Shown: one piece after another, positions 55,305 through 64,000 of the stretch
How positions within the stretch are numbered: position 1 is the first letter of the stretch
How the letters are laid out: each line of letters starts with the position of its first letter
NCBI GenBank assembly: GCA_032718475.1
Contig: JAUCBJ010008077.1
Location: 1-64,000, forward strand
Reading direction: 5' to 3'
DNA from: Nemertoderma westbladi
Lineage: Eukaryota > Xenacoelomorpha > Nemertodermatida > Nemertodermatidae
DNA: 64,000 nt
Program-made: the position numbers and the translations under genes
The notes under the pieces: model-generated
The model's database searches: none
Seen by the model: the letters and a program-made list of their open reading frames with translations, nothing else
Told to the model about the DNA's origin: nothing

Positions 55305-57684
55305 ATGAAGAGAATTACGGACTTTTTTGGCTCTTCTTCTACCGGTAAAAGATCTTGTTTGGAAGATCCAGTACCAACACCAGTTCCTCCTCCCGTCCCG
55401 GTTGGTGTTGATGAAGACACTGCTGCTCTCCCTCTAGCACCAGCACCCCAAGATGACCTTGTTGATGATTTGGCAGTGTGTCAGGATGGCGGACATCGTC
55501 GGTTGAACGACGGCCAGAAATATCTGCTCTGGACCAACAAGTGGAGGCCGCCTGTTGGTTTTAACTTCCCTATCGTTGAAGGCCGCCGCTTCCAGTCTCG
55601 CTGGTTGGATCTATATCCTTGGCTGGGATACAGCCGTCGCCTGCAAGGCGGCCTCTGTGCGGCGTGCCTGCTCTTCGCCGAAAGAGTTGGGGTGGCGGGG
55701 GGACGGCAAATGCAACCCGTACGCCAACTGGTTGCCGTTCCATTGACGAAGTTTAAAAAGGCAACTGAGGTGCTCGCAGCACATGACCGCGCTGCCGCCC
55801 ATGTCACGGCAATGACCAGGGCTAGTGGATTCACGGGGGGATTCCATCATCCTGAGAGGAATGTTGAATCATTGATTGAAGGTACCAATGCTGCCGTCAT
55901 TGCTGCGAACCGCGCCAAGCTGTCCCCCATCATAAAGACTGTTCTGTTCTGTGGGCGGAATAATCTTCCTCTCCGTGGACACCGGGACTACGGTCGTGTC
56001 GGTATTGCTGAGAGGAAAGAAATAGAGACCACGGGTACGGAAGAGGGTTTATTCAGGAATCTGCTTCGATTCCGAGTGGATGCTGGGGACAAAACCCTTG
56101 CCTCGATGCTGGAGCACGCGCCGGGTAATGCAAAGTACATTTCAAATACGATTCAGAACGACCTGATAGAATGTTCTGGCGAGGTCATTAAAGAGAAGCT
56201 GTCCCAGCAAATTAAAGAAGCAGGGTTCTTCTCGACTCTTGTTGACGAAACAACTGATGCAGGGAGGATATCACAGGTATCGGTTAGCCTCCGGATCGTC
56301 AGTCTAGTCGGGGAGATCGAGGAAATCTTCACGGGATTTTTCGAAGCAGAGAATTTAACAGGTGCCTCGCTTGCCAATCAGGTCCAACGACATATTGAAG
56401 GCATGGGCCTCTCCCTCGAACAATGCCGCGGGCAGGGTTACGATGGTGCCGCAGCCATGTCAGGAATATATAATGGCTGCCAGGCAAACATTTGTCGTAT
56501 ACAGCCCCTCGCAACATTTGTACACTGCGCCAGCCACAGGCTCAACCTCGCACTGTCGGCCAGTTGTAAAATCCGGGAGTTTGCGGTTATGTTCGGGGCT
56601 TTATCAAGTTCTGCTTTATCAATTTCTGCTTGGATCAAGCAAACGTGTGCGTCGATTGGAAGAGGAAGTGGCGGCGGCTTATAAGGGAGATGACCAGGCT
56701 CACAAGCGCCGTCGACTTTTGCAGTTGTGCCCAACCCGTTGGGTGCAGCGGCATGATGCCGTCTCAACGTTCGTCGAGCTGCTGCCCGCCACTGTTGCTG
56801 TACTCGAGCACTACATAGCGCATGGTGATGCTGACGTGGCAGCAGATGCTTGTGGCCTACTCGCGTCGATCCGGAGGCCAGCATTCCTCATGAGTCTGGC
56901 AGTGGCCAACCATATTATGGCCAAGACGGTGGGCGTCAGCCAGGCACTACAAAACCCTACCATACACTTGGGGGATGCCTACCGACGGTTGGATGCCATC
57001 CGCAGCGAGCTGGAGAGGGAGCGCCAAGATGCAGATGCCACTTTTGCTGGGATCTACGGGTCCGCTGCCGCCCTGGCCAAGGTAGTGGACGCGGAACTGG
57101 TCGCTCCGCGGGTGGTGGGTCGACAAGCCCACCGACTCAACGTTGCGGCTGAGAACCCAGAACAATACTTCCGTATTACTGCATTCCTGCCATTCGTCGA
57201 CCATATGATTGCGGAGTTCAGGTCGCGGTTTGGGGTCCATCCACAACAACTGGATCTGCAGGAGTTGCTGCCGGATTTTACTCGCGAGGGTTCCATCGAT
57301 CGAGTGCTCGCCGTCGCCGCACTCCATCAGGCAGACCTCGACGCCCCCCTGGCCGTCGTTCGTGCCCAGGTTGAGGCGTGGTTCCGCATGGTAAATGGCG
57401 AAGGTGGTCTCTCTCTGAAGGAGTGTGTGGTGCGGGCCAACCGCGCTTTCCTTCCTCACGTCGCGACTCTCCTCCGCCTCTTTGGAACGATACCGGTTAC
57501 CACTGCAACGGCGGAACGCAGTTTTTCGAAACTGAAATTGTTGAAGACGTACTTGCGTTCCACCATGGGCGAGGGTCGACTCTCTGCGCTAGCCCTCTTG
57601 TCAGTCCACCGAGATGTGGAGGTTACCACCGACTCAGTTCTGGATCGGTTCCGTGGAAAGCGAAATCGGCGGATCCAAATTTAA
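55305..57684 (+). pseudogene. hAT transposase (ZMYM1-like/TTF-zinc-finger type), one frameshift
   Basis: The first frame begins MKRITDFFGSSSTGKRS, an N-terminus typical of TTF-type-zinc-finger hAT proteins. It continues with a zinc-binding/TTF-like region (W-x-PPVGFNFPIVEGRRFQSRW... CAACLLF, about 80-130), LVDETTDAG (D314), GYDGAAAMSG (about 377-386) and CASHRLNLAL (the C-x-x-H motif, about 408). Near 56600-56625, where CTTTATCAA.TTCTG is doubled, the reading shifts to the second frame, which continues SKRVRRLEEEV, LCPTRWVQRHDAV and ends with the dimerisation domain TTATAERSFSKLKLLKTYLR (catalytic Glu in AERSFS) and VHRDVEVT...RIQI stop at 57684. GC is clearly higher than the surroundings. 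With this shift repaired the length is usual for the family (about 790 residues). Confidence 0.9.
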
Positions 57685-58361
57685 ATGTTATTTTCAAACG
57701 TAATTAATTAATTGTAGCTTTTTGAGTCACTACTCTATTACATTCTAAGCATTAATTATAAGCATAAATTGTTTGTATGTGTTATAAGCATTATTTTGGT
57801 GTCCGTGTCACCATTGTTTAACGGGTTTCAGTTTTTTCAGAGTTTAATTTCGCCCGCCATTATTTTCGACCTATTTGTGTGGCTTTTATTTAAAATAATG
57901 GTAAATAATAATAATAGTTTACGTACTTTCTTTTGTATTTTGTCTTTTGTCTTTCTTTCTTTTTGTAAAATAAATTGTTATTATAATTATTATTTAATTG
58001 TGCCGTTATTTTAATTCAGATGTTTGTTCATAATTGCAAAGGCATTTTTGTAGAAAATTTAAATATCATATTTGTTATCTGATGTTGGGGGGGGTAACGC
58101 TATCGGTTCCACCATGATACTGTGTACCACCGCTTTGTACTGCATTGTTGAGCATTGAATTTAATATAAATCAGGTTCACAATGTTCAGAGTAGACAAGT
58201 TGTTGGGAATGTTTATGTTGGAACGAATTAAATCTGGCGTTTATAAACGTGTCCAGATTGGACTCCACGGCTTGCGTGGAGCCATTTACAAGTCCGAAAA
58301 ATCGTTCTTGGTAAATTTAATATATTGCCCCCCCCCAAGCAAAATCCTAGAACCGCCCCTG
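57685..58361. other. 3' part of the hAT element, non-coding
   Basis: AT-rich sequence between transposase stop and right terminal repeat; short chance frames only. Confidence 0.7.
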
Positions 58362-58580
58362 AGCGGGCTTATTCGCAATGGAGCTTTCGGAAACCGAATA
58401 TCGAATCACAACTGTGTTAATTAAGCATACATTTCGTTTATCCATTGGCATAGTCTTCCCTATTAACGTATCATTTTAATTATTATTACATTTATATAAT
58501 AAGTCAAAGGTAAATTAAAGTCAAATATAAAATAATGTCAATGAAAGTGCCAATATTTCCGAATTGTATTTTTATTATTC

Positions 58581-58773
58581 AGTTAGAAATGAAACAGAAA
58601 AGTCTACAGATGCACTGAACGAGATATTGCCACCAATAACAGACAACAATGAGAACGCAATGGAAGACGACATTCTAGGCATCAATGACATGCCACTTCA
58701 TCGATCATCATCACCACCCATGTACATGGAAGGGATGTCATCACCTGCTGACCGAGTGTCGTCGCCAAATTGA
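58581..58773 (+). CDS. Candidate last exon of an unidentified host gene
   Basis: Begins at a strong acceptor (TGTATTTTTATTATTCAG) and reads RNETEKSTDALNEILPPITD, then EDDILGINDMPLHRSSSPPM, YMEGMSSPADRVSSPN stop. Acidic then Ser/Pro-rich, like a disordered C-terminal tail with possible phosphorylation sites. AATAAA follows about 20 bases after the stop, consistent with a terminal exon. Its final 15 codons and the downstream sequence are copied in inverted orientation at 52240-52283. No family recognised. Confidence 0.5.
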
Positions 58774-59586
58774 TGTCAAAATCCTGAGTAATAAACAGTG
58801 TTGTCACCCTTTACTCCCAGTTATCATCTAGTTATCCCCCATGGTAAAATAACTATTACTGTAGTTCTATGAGTTACCTGGCAACCCAGTTATCCACCCA
58901 TGGGAAGATAACTATTAGTTCTATGGGTAACATGGTAACCATTATTACATTAGGCCCCAGTTTCCAGAAACTCTTGTAGGTACAGTACCGGACCGGTATC
59001 AGCAATTTTAGTGCAGTGTGCTAGTTTCAGTTTGCGCACTATACCGGTACTGTCAGATTGTTGAAGGTATTCCCTGAAGACATTGCGGAGGAGGAGGCTT
59101 CAGTAGTAGGTAGAATAAAACGTCTGTCCGTATCTGATCTGATCTGACGGCATCTGATCCTATAACCAATCAGGAGAAAGAGATATAGGTAAATAGCCAA
59201 TAGGGCTGATCAGGTTGCCATGTTACGTATCAGGATCATCAAATGACAGAGCAGTAGGCCTTCAGGCATACCGGCATGCAGCCAATGCAGCAAAGGCATG
59301 TTAAAAATGCGATATACAGTAGGATGAAGGATGGTGGGTATGAAATGAGATGTCTTATGAGATGTCTTACATTTTATATGGCTTATGTACAATGTTAATA
59401 AAAAACGTCAACTTCAACTTCAAAGTTCTGTGATTGCCCCAGCAAAGATGGATAGTTTCTGATGTAAACAACTTTCGCAGATGTAGTTGGTGTTGAAACA
59501 TTAATCATTTATTATAAACAATACAACCTTTCTGCCTTTTTGTTGCAATATTTTAGTATCTTTCTTGTTAATAGTTTATTAATAGT
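58726..59586. repeat. 861-bp inverted repeat, right arm
   Basis: Reverse complement of 51423-52283, equal in length. Contains the end of the candidate exon, its AATAAA and downstream sequence. The arm ends 22 bases before a LINE insertion begins. Confidence 0.93.
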
Positions 59587-59607
59587 ATAATTAACTACAA
59601 CTTAAGT

Positions 59608-60643
59608 ACAACATTTGTGTCTACTGTTGACGGTGACACAGAACCATTTGAAGTGTTATGGGGCGTCCTCCAAGGAGACACACTTGCACCATTCTTGTTC
59701 ATTATTGTGGTTGACTATGTTCTACGCATGTCTTTAGATCATTATAATGATGATGGGGTGATGATAACTCCACCTACTGGCTCCAGAAGTCGAGGAAATC
59801 CTGCCAAGTACCTAACTGATCTAGACTTTGCTGATGACTTAGGAGTACTCTCAAAATCATTAGAGGGAGCCCAACGGCTCCTCAGCTCATTAGAACATGC
59901 TGCTTCTAGTGTTGGTCTTTTTATTAACTCTAGAAAGACCAAAATTCTGACAGTTAACTTTGAAAGTCCTCAGCACGTCTCTGATCGGATGAGCATAAGC
60001 TCAAAGGATGGTATGCTTGAGCATGTGGACGACTTCTGTTACCTGGGATCATGGATCCGGAAGTCAGGTGAGGACCTTCGAATACGTAAGGGAAAGGCAT
60101 GGGCAGCCTTGAATAGGCTTTGCAGGATTTGGAAGTCACCGAGAATTAATCGGAAACTTAAGGTCCGATTATTTAGAGCAGCAGTAGTTCCAGTACTCCT
60201 CTACGGGAGTCCATGCTGGGCTCTAACTGCCGAGGACACCAAATCTCTGGAGGGCACATTCACAAGAATGCTACGCCGGGTTCATTGTGTCAAGTACAAT
60301 GCACACATCTCCAACCAGACACTATATAACATTGGAGGTGTCTCATTGGTTCCCCCAAGCTTGACACTAGAACAAAATCGCCTCCGCTTTGCAGGGCATT
60401 GCTTTCGCCGTGAGGACCAGCCAGTGCATAATCTTGTACTTTGGCAGCCTCATGGAGTGAATAAGCATGGTGGACAGCCCATGACTTTCTTGAGACGCAT
60501 CTTAAAAGACACTGGCCTTAAAGACGCAGATGATCTAGCAAATGTCATGGGTGATAGGGAGTTGTGGCGGTGCAATTTTGTTGACAAGCCGGCACAGCAT
60601 TCTTAAAAATGCAGCTGCAATGCAGCATGCTGATCCTAGTAGT
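59608..60643 (+). mobile_element. RTE-X-like LINE copy, 5'-truncated, frame intact
   Basis: Starts within RT between motifs A and B (ACAACATTTGTGTCTACTGT) and ends with GATCCTAGTAGTG, a minimal (TAG)2 tail. The frame 59617-60606 reads motif B (GVLQGDTLAPFLF), motif C (DLDFADDLGVL) and the complete C-terminal region to FVDKPAQHS stop without interruption. No target duplication could be found, perhaps because the left flank is the inverted-repeat arm. Confidence 0.9.
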
Positions 60644-60929
60644 GGCATACGAGCACTCTGCCAATGACTGGTCGAGAATCCCCACTTTAACAACCAAACT
60701 TTAGTCACGCTGGATAACTTCATATTAATTGTGCTTTTTATTCTAGAACACAACTTTTCAATGGGGGCAATATGGGCTATGGGGGGCAATAGGTAGTAGC
60801 TTTCTCCCTGACTTTAGTACTCTGGTCCTATCCCGTATTGAACTACACTTTCTACGCTTACTTGTACATCCCATTATTATTTTTTATATTTTATATATTT
60901 TTTATATTAATCAGACAAGTACTTATAAC
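60644..60929. other. Spacer
   Basis: No feature recognised. Confidence 0.4.
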
Positions 60930-61140
60930 AGACCAACTCAACAATATTTTGAATGTAGCCAATCAGGCCTGTGTTTCACTGTATGACAGTACGAATATTA
61001 AGTTTACTATGGAGTTGTCATATTCTGAACTTCCTTTCATAGACATCCTTATTCAACTGAAAGACGATAAACTTGTAGTCTCCCCCTACAAAGAGCCTAT
61101 TAGCAACAAACAGCCCATAGAGTATACAAGTTTCAATGAC
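60930..61140 (+). pseudogene. Penelope-like RT fragment
   Basis: The plus strand reads LNNILNVANQACVSLY, IKFTMELSYSELPFIDILIQ, then LKDDKLVVSPYKEPISNKQP and IEYTSFN. In PLE reverse transcriptases the stretch IKFT.E.S...LPFLD(V/I)L...D..L....Y.KP.....Y..Y.S is the conserved end of the RT, just before the linker to the nuclease. Only this piece is present; the following bases are unrelated. Confidence 0.7.
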
Positions 61141-61317
61141 AGAACTTTACTCAAATCAGTCATAAAAGGATCGAATCAGAAAATGGAACCCAGTCCCTGT
61201 CAATAAAAAATCAGTAACATCATCATCTCAATAGTTCTATCTTAGAACAAACCTACTCCTTAAGCCACTTTTTAAATTAATAATTAATAGGTCACTGAGA
61301 CATACTAAAAATATAAA

Positions 61318-61442
61318 GATAAACCTAATTCCGGTGAATACTCCTGCATCAGAGTTGGCCAACTCTCTTCTCGAAGGTGGGGGCAAGTTAGGCAACTTGC
61401 GTCCTATCAGGGCCCATCTGCATCCATTCGAGTTGGATCTAT
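61318..61442 (+). CDS. Short coding-like stretch, unidentified
   Basis: Reads KINLIPVNTPASELANSLLE, then GGGKLGNLRPIRAHLHPFEL and a stop. Normal protein composition, no recognised family; may be an exon end or decayed gene. Confidence 0.25.
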
Positions 61443-61453
61443 AACTCTTACAC

Positions 61454-61744
61454 TCAGACTCTGTGGTAGTACTCCCATGATGAAGACATCATGAATCTAT
61501 ACATCTTGGGAGACTCTTTGGACTTAAAATTAGACTGAATAGACTCCTGTGTTTTTCGCAATTCCTTCCACTCCCGGATAGCTTCCAATTTTAACTCAGC
61601 TAACTTTCTTGCTCTTTCTATTTTCGCTTCTGATTCGGCTGCTGCCGCTTCAGTTTCTCTTTTTGTTCTTCCCATTTTTGCTTCCGCTTCAGCTGGGATA
61701 GGTCTAATTAAGGACAATACTGTTGTATTGAGGACAACAGTCAA
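61454..61744 (-). CDS. Candidate coiled-coil ORF
   Basis: A 96-codon frame rich in Glu/Ala/Lys/Arg (AEAEAKMGRTKRETEAAAAE, then AKIERARKLAELKLEAIREW) that would form a long charged helix. Ends near WEYYHRV stop. Could be an exon of a host protein; no family recognised. Confidence 0.35.
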   Translation of the reverse strand: MTVVLNTTVLSLIRPIPAEAEAKMGRTKRETEAAAAESEAKIERARKLAELKLEAIREWKELRKTQESIQSNFKSKESPKMYRFMMSSSWEYYHRV

Positions 61745-62057
61745 ATAGACCTACCAACAGTCAGAAAAACTCCCCAACACTCAGAAAACAGTAAAGTAGG
61801 CAAGTATTACGACCAGCTTAGCTACTGTAAAGGAGATTGGAGGGTACAATGGGTTTTTCTTCGACAACACTAACTCCAGGATTGACTTTTCAAGTGTGCG
61901 ATGATGACTTTGCGAAAAACGAATGACTAGTACTTGACAACTGAACTGACATCCTACAATGTACTCTAAACAGACGGGAACTTGGGGAAGATTTTGTAAC
62001 TGGGATGTTATATATATGCCAAGGAATTTGACTAGGACGTGATTGATGGCTGTACTA

Positions 62058-62087
62058 GGGGGGGGGGGGGGGGGGGGGGGGGGGGGG
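62058..62087. repeat. Poly-G run (30 bases)
   Basis: Longest homopolymer in the window. Its Gly-coding translation at the start of the neighbouring frame should be ignored. Confidence 0.97.
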
Positions 62088-62097
62088 CGACTTACAC

Positions 62098-62540
62098 GGG
62101 GATGGACGAAGCACTGTACCAATGGGACTCATATATATCTCGGGACAAGGGTAACAAAAATACCAACAAGGACTACTCACTGCCACTTATACACCCAAAT
62201 GACAGGCACGGTTGTGAACCATTTTATACCAATGTATCAGTTGATGACTGCCCACTGACACTAGAATTATTACGAATTCTATGCAACTCATCTCCAACTC
62301 ACAGAATAATACAAAATTTAATAGATAACAATCCACTTTCAGCATTACTTCTAGACAACGTACATTCTGCATTACATCAAAATTGTTACAAATTAGATTC
62401 AAATAAAGAAGAAATATTACAGCGGCGTGTATCTACATTACAATCTTCTGTTACAAACAGCATCACAGAAGGTGGCCATAATTCTTCCAGATTTCGATGG
62501 AATTTTAACAAGACAAGAAATTGGGGTATCACGTGTGAGG
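62098..62540 (+). CDS. Candidate exon, unidentified protein
   Basis: Open from just after the poly-G run: GMDEALYQWDSYISRDKGNK, PLIHPNDRHGCEPFYTNVSV, DDCPLTLELLRILCNSSPTH, NPLSALLLDNVHSALHQNCY and on to EGGHNSS. A donor-like GTGTGAG/GTATGT occurs near 62540, before the in-frame stop at 62560. Balanced composition and length over 140 codons make coding likely. No family recognised. Confidence 0.4.
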
Positions 62541-62649
62541 TATGTAGAAATATACTGTAGGGACGGCAGCAGACGATTTACAGGGGATATATATTGGAAT
62601 TGGGGAGTCACAAAATGACGTACAGTCCAGCTCACCAACAGAGTGCCAT

Positions 62650-62935
62650 CGGATCCGATCGGATCCAACACACTCCGACAGCTTCAAACAAGCACAATGC
62701 TAACCTACGGAGAATTAGTACTGTTTGATTCTGTTGGAGAAAATATTTCCAACAAGTTTTGTCTGTTGGAGCCCATCTGAATCTGTCTGAAATCCGTCTG
62801 AAAGTGTTTGAAATTTCTGTTGGATGTTGTTGGAAGCTATCTGAAGCTGTCTGAAGCTGTTTGAAATTGTCTGAAACTGTTGGAAGTTGTCTGAAGATGT
62901 TTGACGCCATCGGAATTTGTTGGAATTTGCCAATG
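62650..62935. repeat. Degenerate ~12-bp minisatellite (TCTGAAGCTGTT-like)
   Basis: From about 62740, words such as TCTGAAGCTG, TCTGAAATCC, TTGGAAGTTG recur roughly every 10-12 bases. Minus-strand frames read periodic Gln/Ser/Phe peptides as a result. GGATCCGATCGGATCC at 62651-62666 is a perfect palindrome next to it. Confidence 0.75.
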
Positions 62936-63191
62936 CCTTACAAAAGCATAGTAGGCATACAAAATGTCAATCACTTTAACTCTCAATTTGAAGAGATTGT
63001 GCGAGGGTGTACCATTGTAAATTATAAACGGAAGATAAGATTTGTTTTACTTAATTTAATCATAACAATTTTTATTTACATAATTATATCGTTAACTATA
63101 TCAATTATTAATTAACTAGCAACCATAAAGGAATATTAAATTCCTATCATATAAATTCCGATAAATTAATATAATACCACCAACAAGTTTT

Positions 63192-63241
63192 TAATTACAT
63201 AAAGCATGCCGATCCTAGTAGTAGTAGTAGTAATTACATAA
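63192..63241 (+). mobile_element. 28-bp LINE tail insertion with 11-bp target duplication
   Basis: TAATTACATAA (63192-63202) flanks AGCATGCCGATCCTAGTAGT plus AGTAGTAG (63203-63230), and TAATTACATAA is repeated at 63231-63241. The insert is just the extreme 3' end and TAG tail of the RTE-X-like LINE. Confidence 0.88.
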
Positions 63242-64000
63242 TGTGAAATGTAAATAATGCTATATAACTATATTGATTTCTTTCACGTAGGGCACTAAAT
63301 GTATACTGTAAATAAACAGATATAAACACAAACAGATTAAGCAAACAGTATAGTAATTACAGGGAGTGAAATAAAATATTTTTGGTAAATTTTATTACTT
63401 GTGTTATTAAAAAAGCATCGAAGTAGAAAAGATTTGCATGTAATACTTCTAGCCCAACTACATATTTTCTCACGCACCTACTCCATTTGATAAAAATCTA
63501 TTCACACAATCAAAAGTTATTGTAACTTTAATGTCTACAAAGGCGTATACTCCAAAACGGAATTAATATCCAATGTTGGTTTATGTTGTTAAGCGGCTCT
63601 CTAGTTACGTAATAAATATTCAAGTACATTAAAACTATTCAACATTCTGACTCTGAGTAAGGCAGTTGAGTAAGGGAGTTCATAATTTGATTCGCAGTAA
63701 CTATGGAAGCAATATAGATATCGCTTTTATATATTATTATATAATTACGCAACTAAAAAGTACTAAAGTTAAGAATAAATTTCGTATTACATGGGAAAAA
63801 AATTGTTCAGTATTATCTCTACCCTTTATTAACCTCTAGCGCCGGGTTTCAAATCGAGAAGAATGAATTTTGATTGCTTCGAAAGTCTCCTTATCTTCAC
63901 AAGGGAGGGAGGACGCAGGGACGGGGTCCATCCAACATGGTGATATTGTGCCACATAAGAGGGGGGAGGGACAAAACGCGGCATGTTACACCTGAATGTT
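63242..64000. other. AT-rich end of window, no gene recognised
   Basis: No ORF of note; slightly GC-richer after 63890. Confidence 0.5.

Larger units (their letters stand above)
54820..58369 (+). mobile_element. hAT DNA transposon with 8-bp target duplication
   Basis: The element is 54828-58361. Terminal inverted repeats CAGTGGCGGTTCTAGG (left) and CCTAGAACCGCCCCTG (right) match at 15 of 16 positions and start with CAG as in hAT elements. They are flanked by a perfect 8-bp duplication AGCGGGCT (54820-54827 and 58362-58369), the hallmark of hAT insertion. G-run/C-run hairpins lie just inside the left end (54841-54905). The interior carries a transposase gene with one frameshift. Ends and duplication are intact, so the insertion is fairly recent. 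Confidence 0.95.

Noticed and set aside
56362-56640. Start of the second hAT frame as a separate protein
   Set aside because: The first 90 or so codons overlap the first frame, which carries the conserved motifs there; only the part after the frameshift is genuine.
1-64000. CRISPR arrays, bacterial operons or viral genomes
   Set aside because: No spacer-repeat arrays, Shine-Dalgarno-linked gene clusters or capsid/polymerase sets. Tandem repeats here have no unique spacers.

Overview
The window is eukaryotic, most likely from an invertebrate animal genome. It is AT-rich, has short candidate exons with GT/AG borders, and carries metazoan-type transposable elements: non-LTR retrotransposons, Penelope-like elements, hAT, piggyBac, and a RAG1-like transposase. 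It has many mini- and microsatellites and unusually many long poly-C/poly-G runs. Nothing suggests bacterial operons. The mix (RAG1-like gene, RTE-X-like LINE, Penelope elements with GIY-YIG, HIRAN and DUF4806 proteins) fits a marine invertebrate, but I cannot name the species.

Layout. 1-4.4 kb: two near-identical 1.1-kb direct repeats, each ending in perfect hairpins, around an old reverse-transcriptase scrap and an unidentified ORF. 4.4-14.4 kb: mostly gene-poor AT-rich DNA with tandem repeats, small hairpin elements, one half of a dispersed repeat pair (partner at 26.5 kb) and two unidentified minus-strand coding remnants (8.1-8.7 and 9.2-10.1 kb). 14.4-18.4 kb: two truncated LINE insertions and a 1.78-kb inverted-repeat element. 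20-23.1 kb: protein fragments and a nearly complete Penelope-like element. 24.9-28.4 kb: candidate host exons and a piggyBac tail. 28.5 and 37.7 kb: an inverted pair of 487/488-bp LTR-like repeats.

31.5-35.5 kb is the most interesting stretch. On the minus strand it has a HIRAN-like ORF, a cold-shock-domain ORF and a RAG1-like recombinase ORF. The RAG1-like ORF keeps all three acidic catalytic residues and a C-terminal zinc-binding motif, but a short tandem duplication splits it by a frameshift. No RAG2-like (Kelch) gene and no convincing terminal inverted repeats were seen. A LINE copy with a 101-bp target duplication sits directly upstream of the HIRAN ORF.

38-47 kb: piggyBac fragment, hairpin MITE, a degenerate zinc-finger plus tyrosine-recombinase-like gene, and the last exon of a DUF4806 gene. 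48-50.5 kb: a 38-bp satellite, LINE and Penelope fragments and a TG-rich tandem array. 51.4-59.6 kb: an 861-bp inverted repeat encloses a minisatellite, a LINE fragment and a well-preserved GC-rich hAT transposon with a perfect 8-bp target duplication. The right arm holds the 3' end of a host-like gene. 59.6-64 kb: a LINE copy, a Penelope scrap, a candidate exon and a degenerate minisatellite.

The genes do not form a pathway. The window is a transposon graveyard with one young hAT insertion and a possible RAG1-like element. All homology statements come from reading motifs by eye; no database search was run.
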